From: Bryobacterales bacterium
Lineage (GTDB): Bacteria; Acidobacteriota; Terriglobia; Bryobacterales; Bryobacteraceae
DNA length: 37,663 nucleotides
Direction of reading: 5' to 3'
Assembly (NCBI GenBank): GCA_003167495.1
Contig: PMSX01000113.1
Span: 12,898 to 50,560 of the forward strand
The translations under genes and the position numbers were made by a program. This document shows, piece by piece, positions 23,532 to 32,440 of this stretch (the stretch's first letter is position 1; each line of letters opens with the position of its first letter). The notes under the pieces were generated by a model. That model saw nothing but the letters and a program-made list of their open reading frames with translations, was not told the origin of the DNA and did not search any database.

Positions 23532-25135
23532 TGACAAAACTCCTGGCGGCGGCGCTACTCGTCGCTGACTTTCAAAATGTAGCCAAACAAGCGGGACTGA
23601 TTGACATTTTCCCCAACGGCGGCGACGTCACCAAGCAATACATCATTGAGACAACTGGCAGCGGCATCGCCTTCATCGATTACGACAACGATGGGCTGCT
23701 GGATCTGTTCGTGCTTTCCGGCAAAGGCGGAACGAACCGGATGTATCACAACGAAGGAAACGGGCGTTTTCTGGATGTGACCGCGAAACTTGGCCTAGAA
23801 TCGAGCGGCTGGGCGCAAGGCGTTTGTGCGGGCGATTACGATAACGACGGCTATACCGATCTGTTTGTGACGTTTTGGGGCGGCAATCATCTTTACCGGA
23901 ATATTGGCGGAAAGCGTTTCGAAGATGTGACACAGAAGGCTCACCTGACGCAAGATCGAGTGAGATACAACACCGGTTGCGCGTTCATCGATATGGATAA
24001 CGACGGCAAGGTTGATCTGTTCGTTTCGAATTACTTGAAGTTCGATCCAGCCACGACGCCACAACCGGGCGCGAATCCGTATTGTTTTTATCGTGGCATC
24101 GCGGTGAATTGCGGGCCGCGCGGGCTACCCTTCGACCGCAACATTCTCTATAAGAACAACGGCGACGGAACGTTCAGCGATATTTCGGAAGAATCGGGAA
24201 TCGCCACGGCTTTCGGGCACTATTCACTCAGCGTGCTCACGGGCGATTTCAATGAAGATGGGCTGCCGGATATCTATGTCGCGTGCGATCAGACACCTTC
24301 GCTGCTCTACATCAACAAGGGGCACGGCAAGTTTGAGGAAGAGGCCGTGCTGCGTGGTGTAGCCTTCGATCAAAATGGCAAAGCGATGTCGGGCATGGGA
24401 GCGGCGGAAGCGGATTACCAGAGCGAGGGGCATCCGAGCATCTTTCGGACTAACTTCTCAGACGAGTTCGAGACGCTGTATCACAACCGCGGCGATGGCA
24501 ACTTCGACGACGTGACGTTGGATGCGGGGCTCGGACAAAACACGCGTTACGTGGGCTGGGGGACTGGGTTTTTCGATTTCAATAACAATGGCTGGAAGGA
24601 TTTGCTGTTAGTGAACGGGCATGTGTTCCCGGAAGTTGAGAAATTGCATATCGATATCCATTACAAAGACCGCGCAATTCTTTATCAGAATCTTGGAAAC
24701 GGCAAGTTCAAAGATGTGTCGAAGGAAGCGGGTTCAGCGTTCAGTGAGTTGCATTCGGCGCGCGGCGCGGCGTTTGGCGATATCGACAATGACGGCACGT
24801 TGGAAGTGGCAGTGAACAACCAAAACGAAGCGCCGTCGCTGTTCAAGCAGGCCCACAAAGCGCCAGGCCACTGGCTGATTCTGAAGTTGGAAGGAACCAA
24901 GGCGAATCGCAGCGCCATTGGCGCGCGGGTGAAGGTGATCACCGGCGAACATGCGCAGTGGGGAGAAGTGCGCAGCGGCGGCAGCTACCTTTCGCAAAGC
25001 GATCTGCGTTTGCATTTCGGATTGGGAGCGGCAGCCGCGGCGGATCGTATCGAAGTGGCGTGGCCTGGCGGCGCGCGGCAAACCATTGAGAACCAGCCGG
25101 GGGATCGCGTGCTCGTGATCAAACAACAGCAGTAA
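23531..25135 (+). CDS. CRTAC1 family exported protein (FG-GAP repeats + ASPIC/UnbV), second copy
   Basis: 534 residues, paralogue of the protein encoded at 17351-19003. A very short hydrophobic start (TKLLAAALLVA) is followed by FG-GAP propeller loops (DYDNDGLLD, DYDNDGYTD, DMDNDGKVD, DFNEDGLPD, DFNNNGWKD, DIDNDGTLE) and a C-terminal ASPIC/UnbV domain with GTKANRSAIGARVKV and RIEVAWPGGARQ. Cysteines C99, C150, C185 and C194 keep exactly the spacing of the first copy. ATG at 23531 shares one base with the previous stop; a GTG at 23528 is an alternative. One propeller loop is degenerate (EADYQSEGHPS), suggesting loss of a calcium site. Function unknown. Confidence 0.87.
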   Translation: MTKLLAAALLVADFQNVAKQAGLIDIFPNGGDVTKQYIIETTGSGIAFIDYDNDGLLDLFVLSGKGGTNRMYHNEGNGRFLDVTAKLGLESSGWAQGVCAGDYDNDGYTDLFVTFWGGNHLYRNIGGKRFEDVTQKAHLTQDRVRYNTGCAFIDMDNDGKVDLFVSNYLKFDPATTPQPGANPYCFYRGIAVNCGPRGLPFDRNILYKNNGDGTFSDISEESGIATAFGHYSLSVLTGDFNEDGLPDIYVACDQTPSLLYINKGHGKFEEEAVLRGVAFDQNGKAMSGMGAAEADYQSEGHPSIFRTNFSDEFETLYHNRGDGNFDDVTLDAGLGQNTRYVGWGTGFFDFNNNGWKDLLLVNGHVFPEVEKLHIDIHYKDRAILYQNLGNGKFKDVSKEAGSAFSELHSARGAAFGDIDNDGTLEVAVNNQNEAPSLFKQAHKAPGHWLILKLEGTKANRSAIGARVKVITGEHAQWGEVRSGGSYLSQSDLRLHFGLGAAAAADRIEVAWPGGARQTIENQPGDRVLVIKQQQ

Positions 25136-25149
25136 GTACAATCAGGAAC

Positions 25150-27315
25150 ATGCGCCTAGTTGCAATGTTTCTCTCCGCCGTGGCGGTCGTCTCCGCTCAA
25201 AGCATTCAATATGACGCGAGCAGGAAAGTATGGCTACTGAATACGCGAGTGAGTTCGTACGCCATGGGAATTGCGCCCGATGGAGAACTGCAGCACTTGT
25301 ATTGGGGTGGACCTTTGTGGCGAATCGAAGATGTGCCCGCCGCTAAGACCAGAGACGACATTTCTTCGTTCGATCCGCACGAGATGCTCGAAGCTGAAGA
25401 GTTTCCGGGCTGGGGCGGCAAACGGTTTTATGAAACGGCGCTCAAGGTTACGCGGGCCGATGGCAATCGCGACCTGGTTTTGCATTATGAATCGCATAAG
25501 ACGGACGGCGACACGCTCTCCATCACGCTCAAGGACATCAACAACGATATTGAGGCGGTTCTCGAATACCGGGTATTCGCCGACGCAGGCATCGTCAGCC
25601 GGCGCGCGATCATCCGAAACAAGAGTAACCAGGCAATCACCGTAGAAAGCGCGCAATCGGCAACCTGGAATCTGCCGCCGGGGGACGGTTACCGGCTGAC
25701 TTACTTGAGCGGGCGCTGGGCTGCGGAGACGCAAGTGAACCGCGAGCCGATTCACGAAGGGATGAAGGTGCTGGAAAGCCGCCTGGGTCACACCGGCCAT
25801 AACTTCAATCCGTGGTTTGCCATAGACAAGGGCGAAGCGAATGAAGAACACGGCAGCGTATGGTTTGGCGCGTTGGCGTGGAGCGGAAACTGGCGCATTT
25901 CAGTGGAGCAGACGCCGTACAAACAAGTGCGTGTCACGGGAGGTTTCAACACATTCGATTTTGCCTATCCACTCAAGCCGGGCGAACAGTTGGAGACACC
26001 CGTATTTTACGGGGGCTACGCGGCTAATGGTTTTGGCGAGGCTTCGCGATTGTTGCATGGCCTTGAACTGAGTAGTATTGAGCCGCATGGCTCGGCTGCG
26101 CGCGTAAGACCTGTCTTGTATAACTCTTGGGAGGCGACTGAGTTCGATGTAAACGAGGCCGGACAAACAGCGCTCGCACAGAAGGCCGCTAAACTTGGGG
26201 TCGAGCTATTTGTGATGGACGATGGCTGGTTTGGCAAGCGCAATACAGATCATGCTGGACTCGGAGATTGGGTGGTGAATCCGCAGAAATTTCCCACTGG
26301 CCTGGGAGGTTTGATCAAGTCTGTGAATGCGCTCGGTATGGATTTCGGCTTGTGGGTGGAACCGGAGATGGTGAATCCGGACAGCGATCTCTATCGAGCG
26401 CATCCTGATTGGGTGATGAACTTTCCCGGGCGACCGCGCAGCGAACTGCGGAATCAACTCGTGCTTAATATGGCGCGCGACGACGTGAAGGAACACATCT
26501 TCGAGGTGTTGGACAAGCTCGTCACGACCTACACATTCCGCTATTTCAAGTGGGATATGAACCGGATCTTCTCGGAGCCTGGATGGCCGGAAGTGAGCGC
26601 CGACGCACAACGGGAGCTCTGGGTGAAGTATGTATGGAATTACTACGAGATCATGGATCGCCTGCGAAAGAACCATCCAGAGCTTGAGATTGAATCGTGC
26701 TCGGGAGGTGGAGGACGAATTGATTTGGGAGTACTGAGGTATGTGGACGAGGTCTGGACGTCGGACAACACCGAAGCGTTCGACCGCTTGCAAATTCAGG
26801 AAGGGTTTTCCCAGGCTTATGCGGCAAAATTCATGTCGGCATGGGTGACGGACGTGCCGAATACGAACGGCCGGAGCACGCCGCTGCGCTATCGCTTCCT
26901 GGTGGCAATGCAAGGAGCGCTCGGTGTGGGGTCGAATCTAAATAAGTTTACTGACGGAGATACAAAGCTAGCCACGCAGATGGTGGCGCTCTACAAGCGT
27001 ATTCGCGAGACAGTGCAGTTTGGGAGTTTGTACCGGCTACTTTCGCCGCGCACCAACGACACAACAGCCAATGAGTACGTCTCAAAAGACGGTAAGGAGG
27101 CGGTGGTGTTTGCGTTCCGGCACTCACAGCAGTACAACACCGAACCTCCCACGATTCACCCTCAGGGTCTTGAACCACGCGGCGTCTATCAACTTGAATT
27201 GTGGGACGGCACACTGCTCGAAAAGTCCAGCGGCGCTTACTTGATGGAGAACGGTATCCACGTAAATCTGCGCGGGGATTTCGATAGCACCGCAGTGTTG
27301 TTGCACGGGCAGTAA
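25150..27315 (+). CDS. Alpha-galactosidase, GH36
   Basis: 721-residue retaining glycosidase that would release terminal alpha-galactose from oligosaccharides such as raffinose-type sugars or galactomannan side chains. A signal peptide (residues 1-16, ending VVSA) exports it. An N-terminal beta-sandwich precedes the (beta/alpha)8 barrel from about residue 320. Key residues: D357-D358 in FVMDDGWF, nucleophile D469 in FKWDMNR, the CSGGGGR loop at 517, and acid/base D539 in VWTSDNTEAFDRL. Length matches the tetrameric bacterial GH36 group (about 720). It starts 14 nt after the CRTAC1 gene in the same direction and closes the operon, giving the strongest clue to the substrate of the whole locus. 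Convergent with the next gene, one base apart. Confidence 0.92.
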   Translation: MRLVAMFLSAVAVVSAQSIQYDASRKVWLLNTRVSSYAMGIAPDGELQHLYWGGPLWRIEDVPAAKTRDDISSFDPHEMLEAEEFPGWGGKRFYETALKVTRADGNRDLVLHYESHKTDGDTLSITLKDINNDIEAVLEYRVFADAGIVSRRAIIRNKSNQAITVESAQSATWNLPPGDGYRLTYLSGRWAAETQVNREPIHEGMKVLESRLGHTGHNFNPWFAIDKGEANEEHGSVWFGALAWSGNWRISVEQTPYKQVRVTGGFNTFDFAYPLKPGEQLETPVFYGGYAANGFGEASRLLHGLELSSIEPHGSAARVRPVLYNSWEATEFDVNEAGQTALAQKAAKLGVELFVMDDGWFGKRNTDHAGLGDWVVNPQKFPTGLGGLIKSVNALGMDFGLWVEPEMVNPDSDLYRAHPDWVMNFPGRPRSELRNQLVLNMARDDVKEHIFEVLDKLVTTYTFRYFKWDMNRIFSEPGWPEVSADAQRELWVKYVWNYYEIMDRLRKNHPELEIESCSGGGGRIDLGVLRYVDEVWTSDNTEAFDRLQIQEGFSQAYAAKFMSAWVTDVPNTNGRSTPLRYRFLVAMQGALGVGSNLNKFTDGDTKLATQMVALYKRIRETVQFGSLYRLLSPRTNDTTANEYVSKDGKEAVVFAFRHSQQYNTEPPTIHPQGLEPRGVYQLELWDGTLLEKSSGAYLMENGIHVNLRGDFDSTAVLLHGQ

Positions 27316-27316
27316 A

Positions 27317-28741
27317 TCAGTCTTCCCGATAATTCAAAAGCGGCTTCTGGCCTGCAGGAATCGCCGATTTGTACGTCATCGTCTTGACTTGCTGCTGTAG
27401 GTCGGATTTGGCTGCAGAAATCACTTCGGGATGCGCGAAAAGATCCGCCCCGATCAGGGCAAGTGATTTGGCGGAGATCAGCATTCCTTCCTGACCGATG
27501 CTCATGCCGGCTGCGGCGGCCGCCTGCCAGGTGTGAGGCGCCGATCCCGGCACGAAGGTGGCAGAAGTAAAGCCGATGGTGGGTACTACCCAACTGATGT
27601 CGCCCACATCGGTGGAAGCGGCAGGCGCATTTGGATCGACTGGCCGCAACGGCACGATTGTGCTTGTTTGCTCCCAATGTCCGGCGGCGGAGGGTGGCAG
27701 GGTCTTTTGCAATTCTTCCGCAAACGCCTTTTGCTCGGGAGTATAAGCGAAACCTCCCACCTCTTCCAGTTCTTTCTGCGCGAGTTCCGCCAGCGGCGCG
27801 TTGGTTAGGACGTTGGCGTCGGCGCTAATTACTTTCACATCCACGGTAGTCTCAGTCATGAGAGCCGCACCTTGCGCGATCTTCTGGATTCGCTCCCAAA
27901 TGTCACTGAGCGTTTCGCCCGAGGGACTGCGCGCTGTGAGAAAGATTTGCGCCAGATCGGGCACAACATTCGGCGCGACACCGCCTTTGGTAATGATGTA
28001 GTGAATGCGCGAAGAACTGGGCACATGCTCGCGCATAAACTCGACGCCGTTGCCCATCAGCATAACCGCATCGAGCGCAGACCGGCCGCGATCAGGGGCA
28101 AAGGCGGCGTGCGCGGCCACACCGTGAAAGGTAAATTTCGCCGAGCTATCGGCCAATGAACCTCCATTGAAAACCATATTCCGATCGGCGGGATGCCAGT
28201 GCAGAACCACATCGACACCATTGAAGAGACCAGCGCGCACCATATAGACCTTGCCGGAACCGCCTTCTTCAGCGGGAGTGCCGTAGAAACGCAGTGTGCC
28301 CTGGATGTGATGTTTCTGCATATATTGCTTCAGCGAGACAGCGGCGAGTGCGGCAGCTGAGCCAAGCAGATTGTGTCCGCAGCCATGGCCCGGCGCGGCA
28401 GCTAACACCGGCTTCCTGGTGGGCGAGGCTTCTTGTGAGAGCCCTGGCAGCGCATCGAATTCACCTAGAATCCCGATCACGGGTTTGCCAGAACCGTAGC
28501 TCGCCACAAAGGCGGTGGCCATATCCGGCATCGGCGCTTCCACGCTGAATCCGGCAGACTTCAATTGCTGCTGTAAGAGCGCTGAGCTTTTCTCTTCGTG
28601 ATAACCAAGCTCGGCATATTCCCATATTTGCTTTGACACGCGCTGGTATTGGGGCGCATTGTCTTTCACCAGCTCTAGGATCTGCTGATGGTCTTGGCCG
28701 TGCATAGGTTGAAGTAGCGCAAGAAAAATCAAACACCTCAT
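27317..28741 (-). CDS. Exported M20 family amidohydrolase, AbgB-like
   Basis: 474-residue zinc peptidase/amidohydrolase. Signal peptide MRCLIFLALLQPMHGQ. Metal ligands are seen in ILGEFDALPG and GHGCGHNLLGSAAAL, with EEGGSGKVYMV supplying the catalytic and bridging glutamates. The C-terminal block DVGDISWVVPTIGF is typical of aminobenzoyl-glutamate utilisation protein B and related N-acyl amino acid hydrolases. I chose the ATG at 28741 since GGAGG lies 9 nt upstream and a signal peptide starts there; an earlier in-frame start at 28819 would add 26 residues that do not fit. Substrate probably an N-acyl or peptide compound in the periplasm. Confidence 0.87.
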   Translation of the reverse strand: MRCLIFLALLQPMHGQDHQQILELVKDNAPQYQRVSKQIWEYAELGYHEEKSSALLQQQLKSAGFSVEAPMPDMATAFVASYGSGKPVIGILGEFDALPGLSQEASPTRKPVLAAAPGHGCGHNLLGSAAALAAVSLKQYMQKHHIQGTLRFYGTPAEEGGSGKVYMVRAGLFNGVDVVLHWHPADRNMVFNGGSLADSSAKFTFHGVAAHAAFAPDRGRSALDAVMLMGNGVEFMREHVPSSSRIHYIITKGGVAPNVVPDLAQIFLTARSPSGETLSDIWERIQKIAQGAALMTETTVDVKVISADANVLTNAPLAELAQKELEEVGGFAYTPEQKAFAEELQKTLPPSAAGHWEQTSTIVPLRPVDPNAPAASTDVGDISWVVPTIGFTSATFVPGSAPHTWQAAAAAGMSIGQEGMLISAKSLALIGADLFAHPEVISAAKSDLQQQVKTMTYKSAIPAGQKPLLNYRED

Positions 28742-28768
28742 CAAGAAGCCTCCGCTGAGATTCTCGCA

Positions 28769-28777
28769 TGCTATAGT
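28769..28777 (+). promoter_or_regulatory. Extended -10 promoter element for the S10 peptidase gene
   Basis: TGCTATAGT in the 62 bp gap between divergent genes reads as an extended -10 box (TG-N-TATAGT). It would start transcription near 28784, about 20 nt before the ATG at 28804. No good -35 box is seen, as is common with extended -10 promoters. Confidence 0.4.
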
Positions 28778-28803
28778 CACGTTCAAATTCGGAAATTGGA
28801 TAA

Positions 28804-30324
28804 ATGAAACTGCCCGCACTATTTCTTTTGGCCATTTTGTCTACCGCGCTACTTCAAGCACAGGAGACTCCAGCCGCCGCTCCCAAAGCTTCCACGGAAT
28901 CAGCGAAGCCAGCGGAAGCCACTGAAGAAAAGCCGGTGATCACTCATCACAAGATCACGGTGGGCGGCAAAGCACTCGCATACACAGCCACTACGGGCTT
29001 TCTGCCGATCAAAGACGACCAGGGTCATGTGGAAGCACACATGTTTTACGTTGCATATACGTTAGACACCAGCGGCCCTAAGCGCCCACTGACATTTGCT
29101 TTCAACGGCGGTCCAGGCTCCGCAACTATTTGGCTACACATGGGTTGCTTCGGACCTAAGCGAGTCAAGATGCGCCCCAACGGCTTCATGCCGCCCCCTC
29201 CTTTCGAGTGGGAGGACAATCAAAACACTATCCTCGACAGAACCGATCTCGTTTTCGTCGATGCCATCGGCACGGGTTACAGCCGAGCCACTACACCTGA
29301 ACTGGGCAAGAAATTCTGGAGTGTGTCGGGCGACATTGCAGCCTTCGGCGAATTTATCCGGCTCTATCTGCAAAAGAATTCGCGCTGGACTTCGCCTGTG
29401 TATCTAGCAGGCGAGAGCTACGGCACCACGCGCGCGGCGGGACTTTCGGGCTACCTGGTCGATCACGGAATCGCACTCAACGGTATCGTTCTCATCTCCA
29501 CCATTCTTAACTTCGAAACGGTGAGCTTCGGCATTGGAAACGATTTGCCCTACATTCTCTACTTACCGACGTACGCATCGACTGCCGCGTTTCATCACAA
29601 ACTGGCTCCGGAACTCGAGAAAGATCCGGAAGCGCTACGTCAAGAAGTGGAAAAGTTTGCGGCGGACGAATACACTGTCGCTTTGCAGCAGGGCGATGCG
29701 ATCGATCCCAGCTTGCGCCAGACGGTAATCGATCGTCTCGCGCGCTACACCGGATTGAGCAAGCAATACATCGCGCGGTGCAATCTGCGAGTGGATCTTT
29801 CGCATTTTGATACGGAACTGCTGCGCGACGATACCAAAATCGTTGGCCGCCTTGATGGCCGGTTCACGGCCTTCAACGAAACGGCAACGCAGCAAACACC
29901 TGAATTCGATCCTAGTGAAGCAGCTATCCGCCCACCGTACACAGCCGTATTTGGCGATTACGTGAAAATGGAGCTAGGCTTTCAATCCGATTCCGTCTAC
30001 TACGTCCTAGGAGGCGGCGTTGGGCGTTGGGATTTTGATACTGGCGGGCGGTTGGGTTTTGCCGACACTAGTCAAGCTCTGCGCCGTGCGTTTGCGAAGA
30101 ATCCTTTTCTACAGGTCTACATTGCGGAAGGCTTCTACGATGCAGCAACGCCATACTTCGCGGTAGATTACACCTTCAACCACATGGGACTCACGGCCGA
30201 TGCGCACCAGAACATCACGCGCGGCCACTTCAACGCCGGGCACATGGTTTACATTGATAACGAGTCGATGACCAAACTCAAACAAGACGTAGATGCTTTG
30301 TTTGACCGGTCACTAGCCAGGTAA
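28804..30324 (+). CDS. Exported serine carboxypeptidase, peptidase family S10
   Basis: 506 residues. Signal peptide (1-20, ending ALLQAQ) then an alanine/proline-rich linker and an alpha/beta-hydrolase domain. Oxyanion-hole segment FNGGPGSATIW at 99-109; catalytic triad S205 (GESYGTTRAAG), D446 (YDAATP) and H480 (NAGHMVYI). It would remove C-terminal amino acids from peptides in the periplasm. S10 enzymes are common in eukaryotes and frequent in Acidobacteria. It lies 7 nt before thrC in the same direction, so it probably shares a transcript with the threonine genes. Confidence 0.92.
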   Translation: MKLPALFLLAILSTALLQAQETPAAAPKASTESAKPAEATEEKPVITHHKITVGGKALAYTATTGFLPIKDDQGHVEAHMFYVAYTLDTSGPKRPLTFAFNGGPGSATIWLHMGCFGPKRVKMRPNGFMPPPPFEWEDNQNTILDRTDLVFVDAIGTGYSRATTPELGKKFWSVSGDIAAFGEFIRLYLQKNSRWTSPVYLAGESYGTTRAAGLSGYLVDHGIALNGIVLISTILNFETVSFGIGNDLPYILYLPTYASTAAFHHKLAPELEKDPEALRQEVEKFAADEYTVALQQGDAIDPSLRQTVIDRLARYTGLSKQYIARCNLRVDLSHFDTELLRDDTKIVGRLDGRFTAFNETATQQTPEFDPSEAAIRPPYTAVFGDYVKMELGFQSDSVYYVLGGGVGRWDFDTGGRLGFADTSQALRRAFAKNPFLQVYIAEGFYDAATPYFAVDYTFNHMGLTADAHQNITRGHFNAGHMVYIDNESMTKLKQDVDALFDRSLAR

Positions 30325-30331
30325 CCCAATC

Positions 30332-31549
30332 ATGATGCATCTCCGCTGCAGTGTAAGCAACTGCGGAACGACGCTAGAACTGCATGACCGCGCGCTCGCC
30401 TGCCCTAAATGCGGCGATCTGCTGGAAGTGGTTATCGATCCGCCGCCGGCTGATCCGGCGGAACTCAAGCGCTGTTGGCTCGAACGCCGCCTATCCAACG
30501 AACCACGCGACACTTCCGGTGTCTGGCGTTTTCGCGAATTGCTGCCCGATGTCTACGGCACGGCCGGAGTGGTTACGTTGGCGGAAGGCAACACACCCAT
30601 CGTACGCGGGCAAAAGACGCTGTCTTTCGCCGGACTCAAGAATCTTTCGTTCAAGCATCTTGGCTGGAATCCCACTGGATCGTTCAAAGATTTGGGCATG
30701 ACCGCCGGCATTACAGAAGCAAAGTTTGTACAAGCGAAAGCCGTGGCGTGCGCTTCGACGGGCAACACGGCCGCCTCTCTCGCCGCTTACGCTGCGCGCG
30801 CGGGATTAGCTGGACGGGTTTATTTGCCGGCTGGGCAAGCTTCCACCAACAAACTTGCGCAAGCGCTCGATTACGGCGCTGAGACCGTGCAAATCGACGG
30901 CAATTTTGACGACGCTCTCAACGCTTTGCTCGCCTCCAGCGATCCCGATCTTTACTTTCTAAATTCCATTAATCCATTTCGGATCGAAGGGCAGAAGACG
31001 GCCATGATCGAAATGCTGGAACAACTGGACTGGCAGATTCCCGATTATCTGGTTGTACCCGGCGGCAACCTTGGAAATTCCTCGGCCTTCGGTAAGGCGT
31101 TCATCGAGTTAAAGAAGTTCGGCATTATCGAGCGGACGCCGCGCATTGTCATTGTTCAAGCGGCAGGCGCAAACCCGCTGGCGCAGATGTGGGAGTCGGG
31201 CGCTGCCGAGCTGCTTCCCATCGCGGAGCCGGAAACAATAGCCACGGCTATTCGTATCGGCAATCCGCGTTCATGGAAAAAATCGCTGCAAGGTGTGCGT
31301 TTTACCAATGGTTTTGTGCTTGACGTGACCGACGAAGAAATCGGCGAGGCGAAGGATTGGATTGGCCGCGACGGTATTGGTTGTGAGCCAGCGTCGGCCA
31401 CGACGCTCGCGGGCATTCGTAGATTGACGCATTCCGGCAAGATGGAGCCCGACGCCAATGTGGTCGCGATCTTGACCGGTCATGTGCTCAAAGATACCGA
31501 CTACATCATCAAACGCCGCAAGGCAAGATCCAGCGCAGAACATAATTAG
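30332..31549 (+). CDS. thrC: Threonine synthase
   Basis: PLP enzyme that converts O-phosphohomoserine to threonine in the cytoplasm. 405 residues. The N-terminal zinc ribbon has C6, C11, C24 and C27, a feature of one threonine synthase branch. The PLP lysine is K119 in NPTGSFKDLGMT, the phosphate-binding loop is ACASTGNTAASLAAYAARAG, and VVPGGNLGNSSAFGKA is the glycine loop near the cofactor. It is followed after 2 nt by thrB, the enzyme that makes its substrate, and preceded by the S10 peptidase gene. Confidence 0.93.
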   Translation: MMHLRCSVSNCGTTLELHDRALACPKCGDLLEVVIDPPPADPAELKRCWLERRLSNEPRDTSGVWRFRELLPDVYGTAGVVTLAEGNTPIVRGQKTLSFAGLKNLSFKHLGWNPTGSFKDLGMTAGITEAKFVQAKAVACASTGNTAASLAAYAARAGLAGRVYLPAGQASTNKLAQALDYGAETVQIDGNFDDALNALLASSDPDLYFLNSINPFRIEGQKTAMIEMLEQLDWQIPDYLVVPGGNLGNSSAFGKAFIELKKFGIIERTPRIVIVQAAGANPLAQMWESGAAELLPIAEPETIATAIRIGNPRSWKKSLQGVRFTNGFVLDVTDEEIGEAKDWIGRDGIGCEPASATTLAGIRRLTHSGKMEPDANVVAILTGHVLKDTDYIIKRRKARSSAEHN

Positions 31550-31551
31550 AA

Positions 31552-32433
31552 ATGCCTTCGCCGCAAAACGGACTGGAGATACGTGTCCCAGCGTCCATTG
31601 CCAATCTGGGACCGGGTTTCGACACGCTCGCCGTTGCCGTTGAGCTTTACTTGAATCTGTCCGTGACGATTGTCGGGGGCACAAACCAGCTGCATTTCGA
31701 ATTTGCGGATTGCAAGTTCGATGGTGAGAACTATATCGAGCGAGCTTTCCATTTCGCGGCGCGGCAGCGTGGTGGATCGTTCCCTTCGCTGCACGTAGTG
31801 GTACGCACAGAGATCCCCATGCGCAGCGGATTGGGCAGCAGCGCTGCTGCTACCGTTGCAGGTTTGCGCCTTTATGAAGCTGTGGCGGGACCGCTTCCGG
31901 AACAAGGGTTGCTGAACGCGGCTTGCGCGCTCGAAGGGCATCCCGACAATGTTGCGGCGGCGCTGCTCGGCGGTCTCACCGTGAGTTGCCAGCTTCCCGA
32001 TCGATCCGCTTTTGCCGTTAAGCTCGATTGGCCGGCAGCGCTCCGCTTCATTGTGCTGACACCGCAGTACGCGCTTTCCACTGCCGCGTCGCGCGAAGCT
32101 CTTCCAGAATTGATTTCGCGCGAAGACGCCGTCTTTAATCTGCAACGAATAGCGCTGCTATTGCAGGCGTTGCAAAGCGGCAATCACTCGCTGTTGCGGG
32201 AAGCTTTGCACGACCGCATTCATCAACCCCACCGGCAGAAACTGGTGCCGGCTTTGGAAGAGATTTTGGCGCTCGAACATCCCGATCTACTGGGCGTTTG
32301 CCTGAGCGGCGCGGGGCCATCGATTGTAGGTTTGGCGGAGCAAAACTTCGATCAAATTGAGAGGCTGTTCGGGGATGTTTACGAGAAGACTGTGATTCCG
32401 TTTACGATTCGACGGTTGTCGGCGCATAGGTGA
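31552..32433 (+). CDS. thrB: Homoserine kinase
   Basis: GHMP-superfamily kinase that phosphorylates homoserine for threonine synthesis. 293 residues, normal length. RVPASIANLGPGFDTLAVAV (11-30) opens the fold and the ATP loop PMRSGLGSSAAATVAGL is at 89-105. The C-terminal GVCLSGAGPSIVGLAE (third GHMP motif) is also present. It starts 2 nt after the thrC stop, so the two are translationally linked. It is convergent with the aspartate kinase gene, 7 nt apart. Confidence 0.94.
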   Translation: MPSPQNGLEIRVPASIANLGPGFDTLAVAVELYLNLSVTIVGGTNQLHFEFADCKFDGENYIERAFHFAARQRGGSFPSLHVVVRTEIPMRSGLGSSAAATVAGLRLYEAVAGPLPEQGLLNAACALEGHPDNVAAALLGGLTVSCQLPDRSAFAVKLDWPAALRFIVLTPQYALSTAASREALPELISREDAVFNLQRIALLLQALQSGNHSLLREALHDRIHQPHRQKLVPALEEILALEHPDLLGVCLSGAGPSIVGLAEQNFDQIERLFGDVYEKTVIPFTIRRLSAHR

Positions 32434-32440
32434 GGGCTTG

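Noticed and set aside
26206..26913. Minus-strand open frame (235 codons) inside the alpha-galactosidase gene
   Set aside because: It overlaps all catalytic motifs of GH36; no independent start signal or family features.
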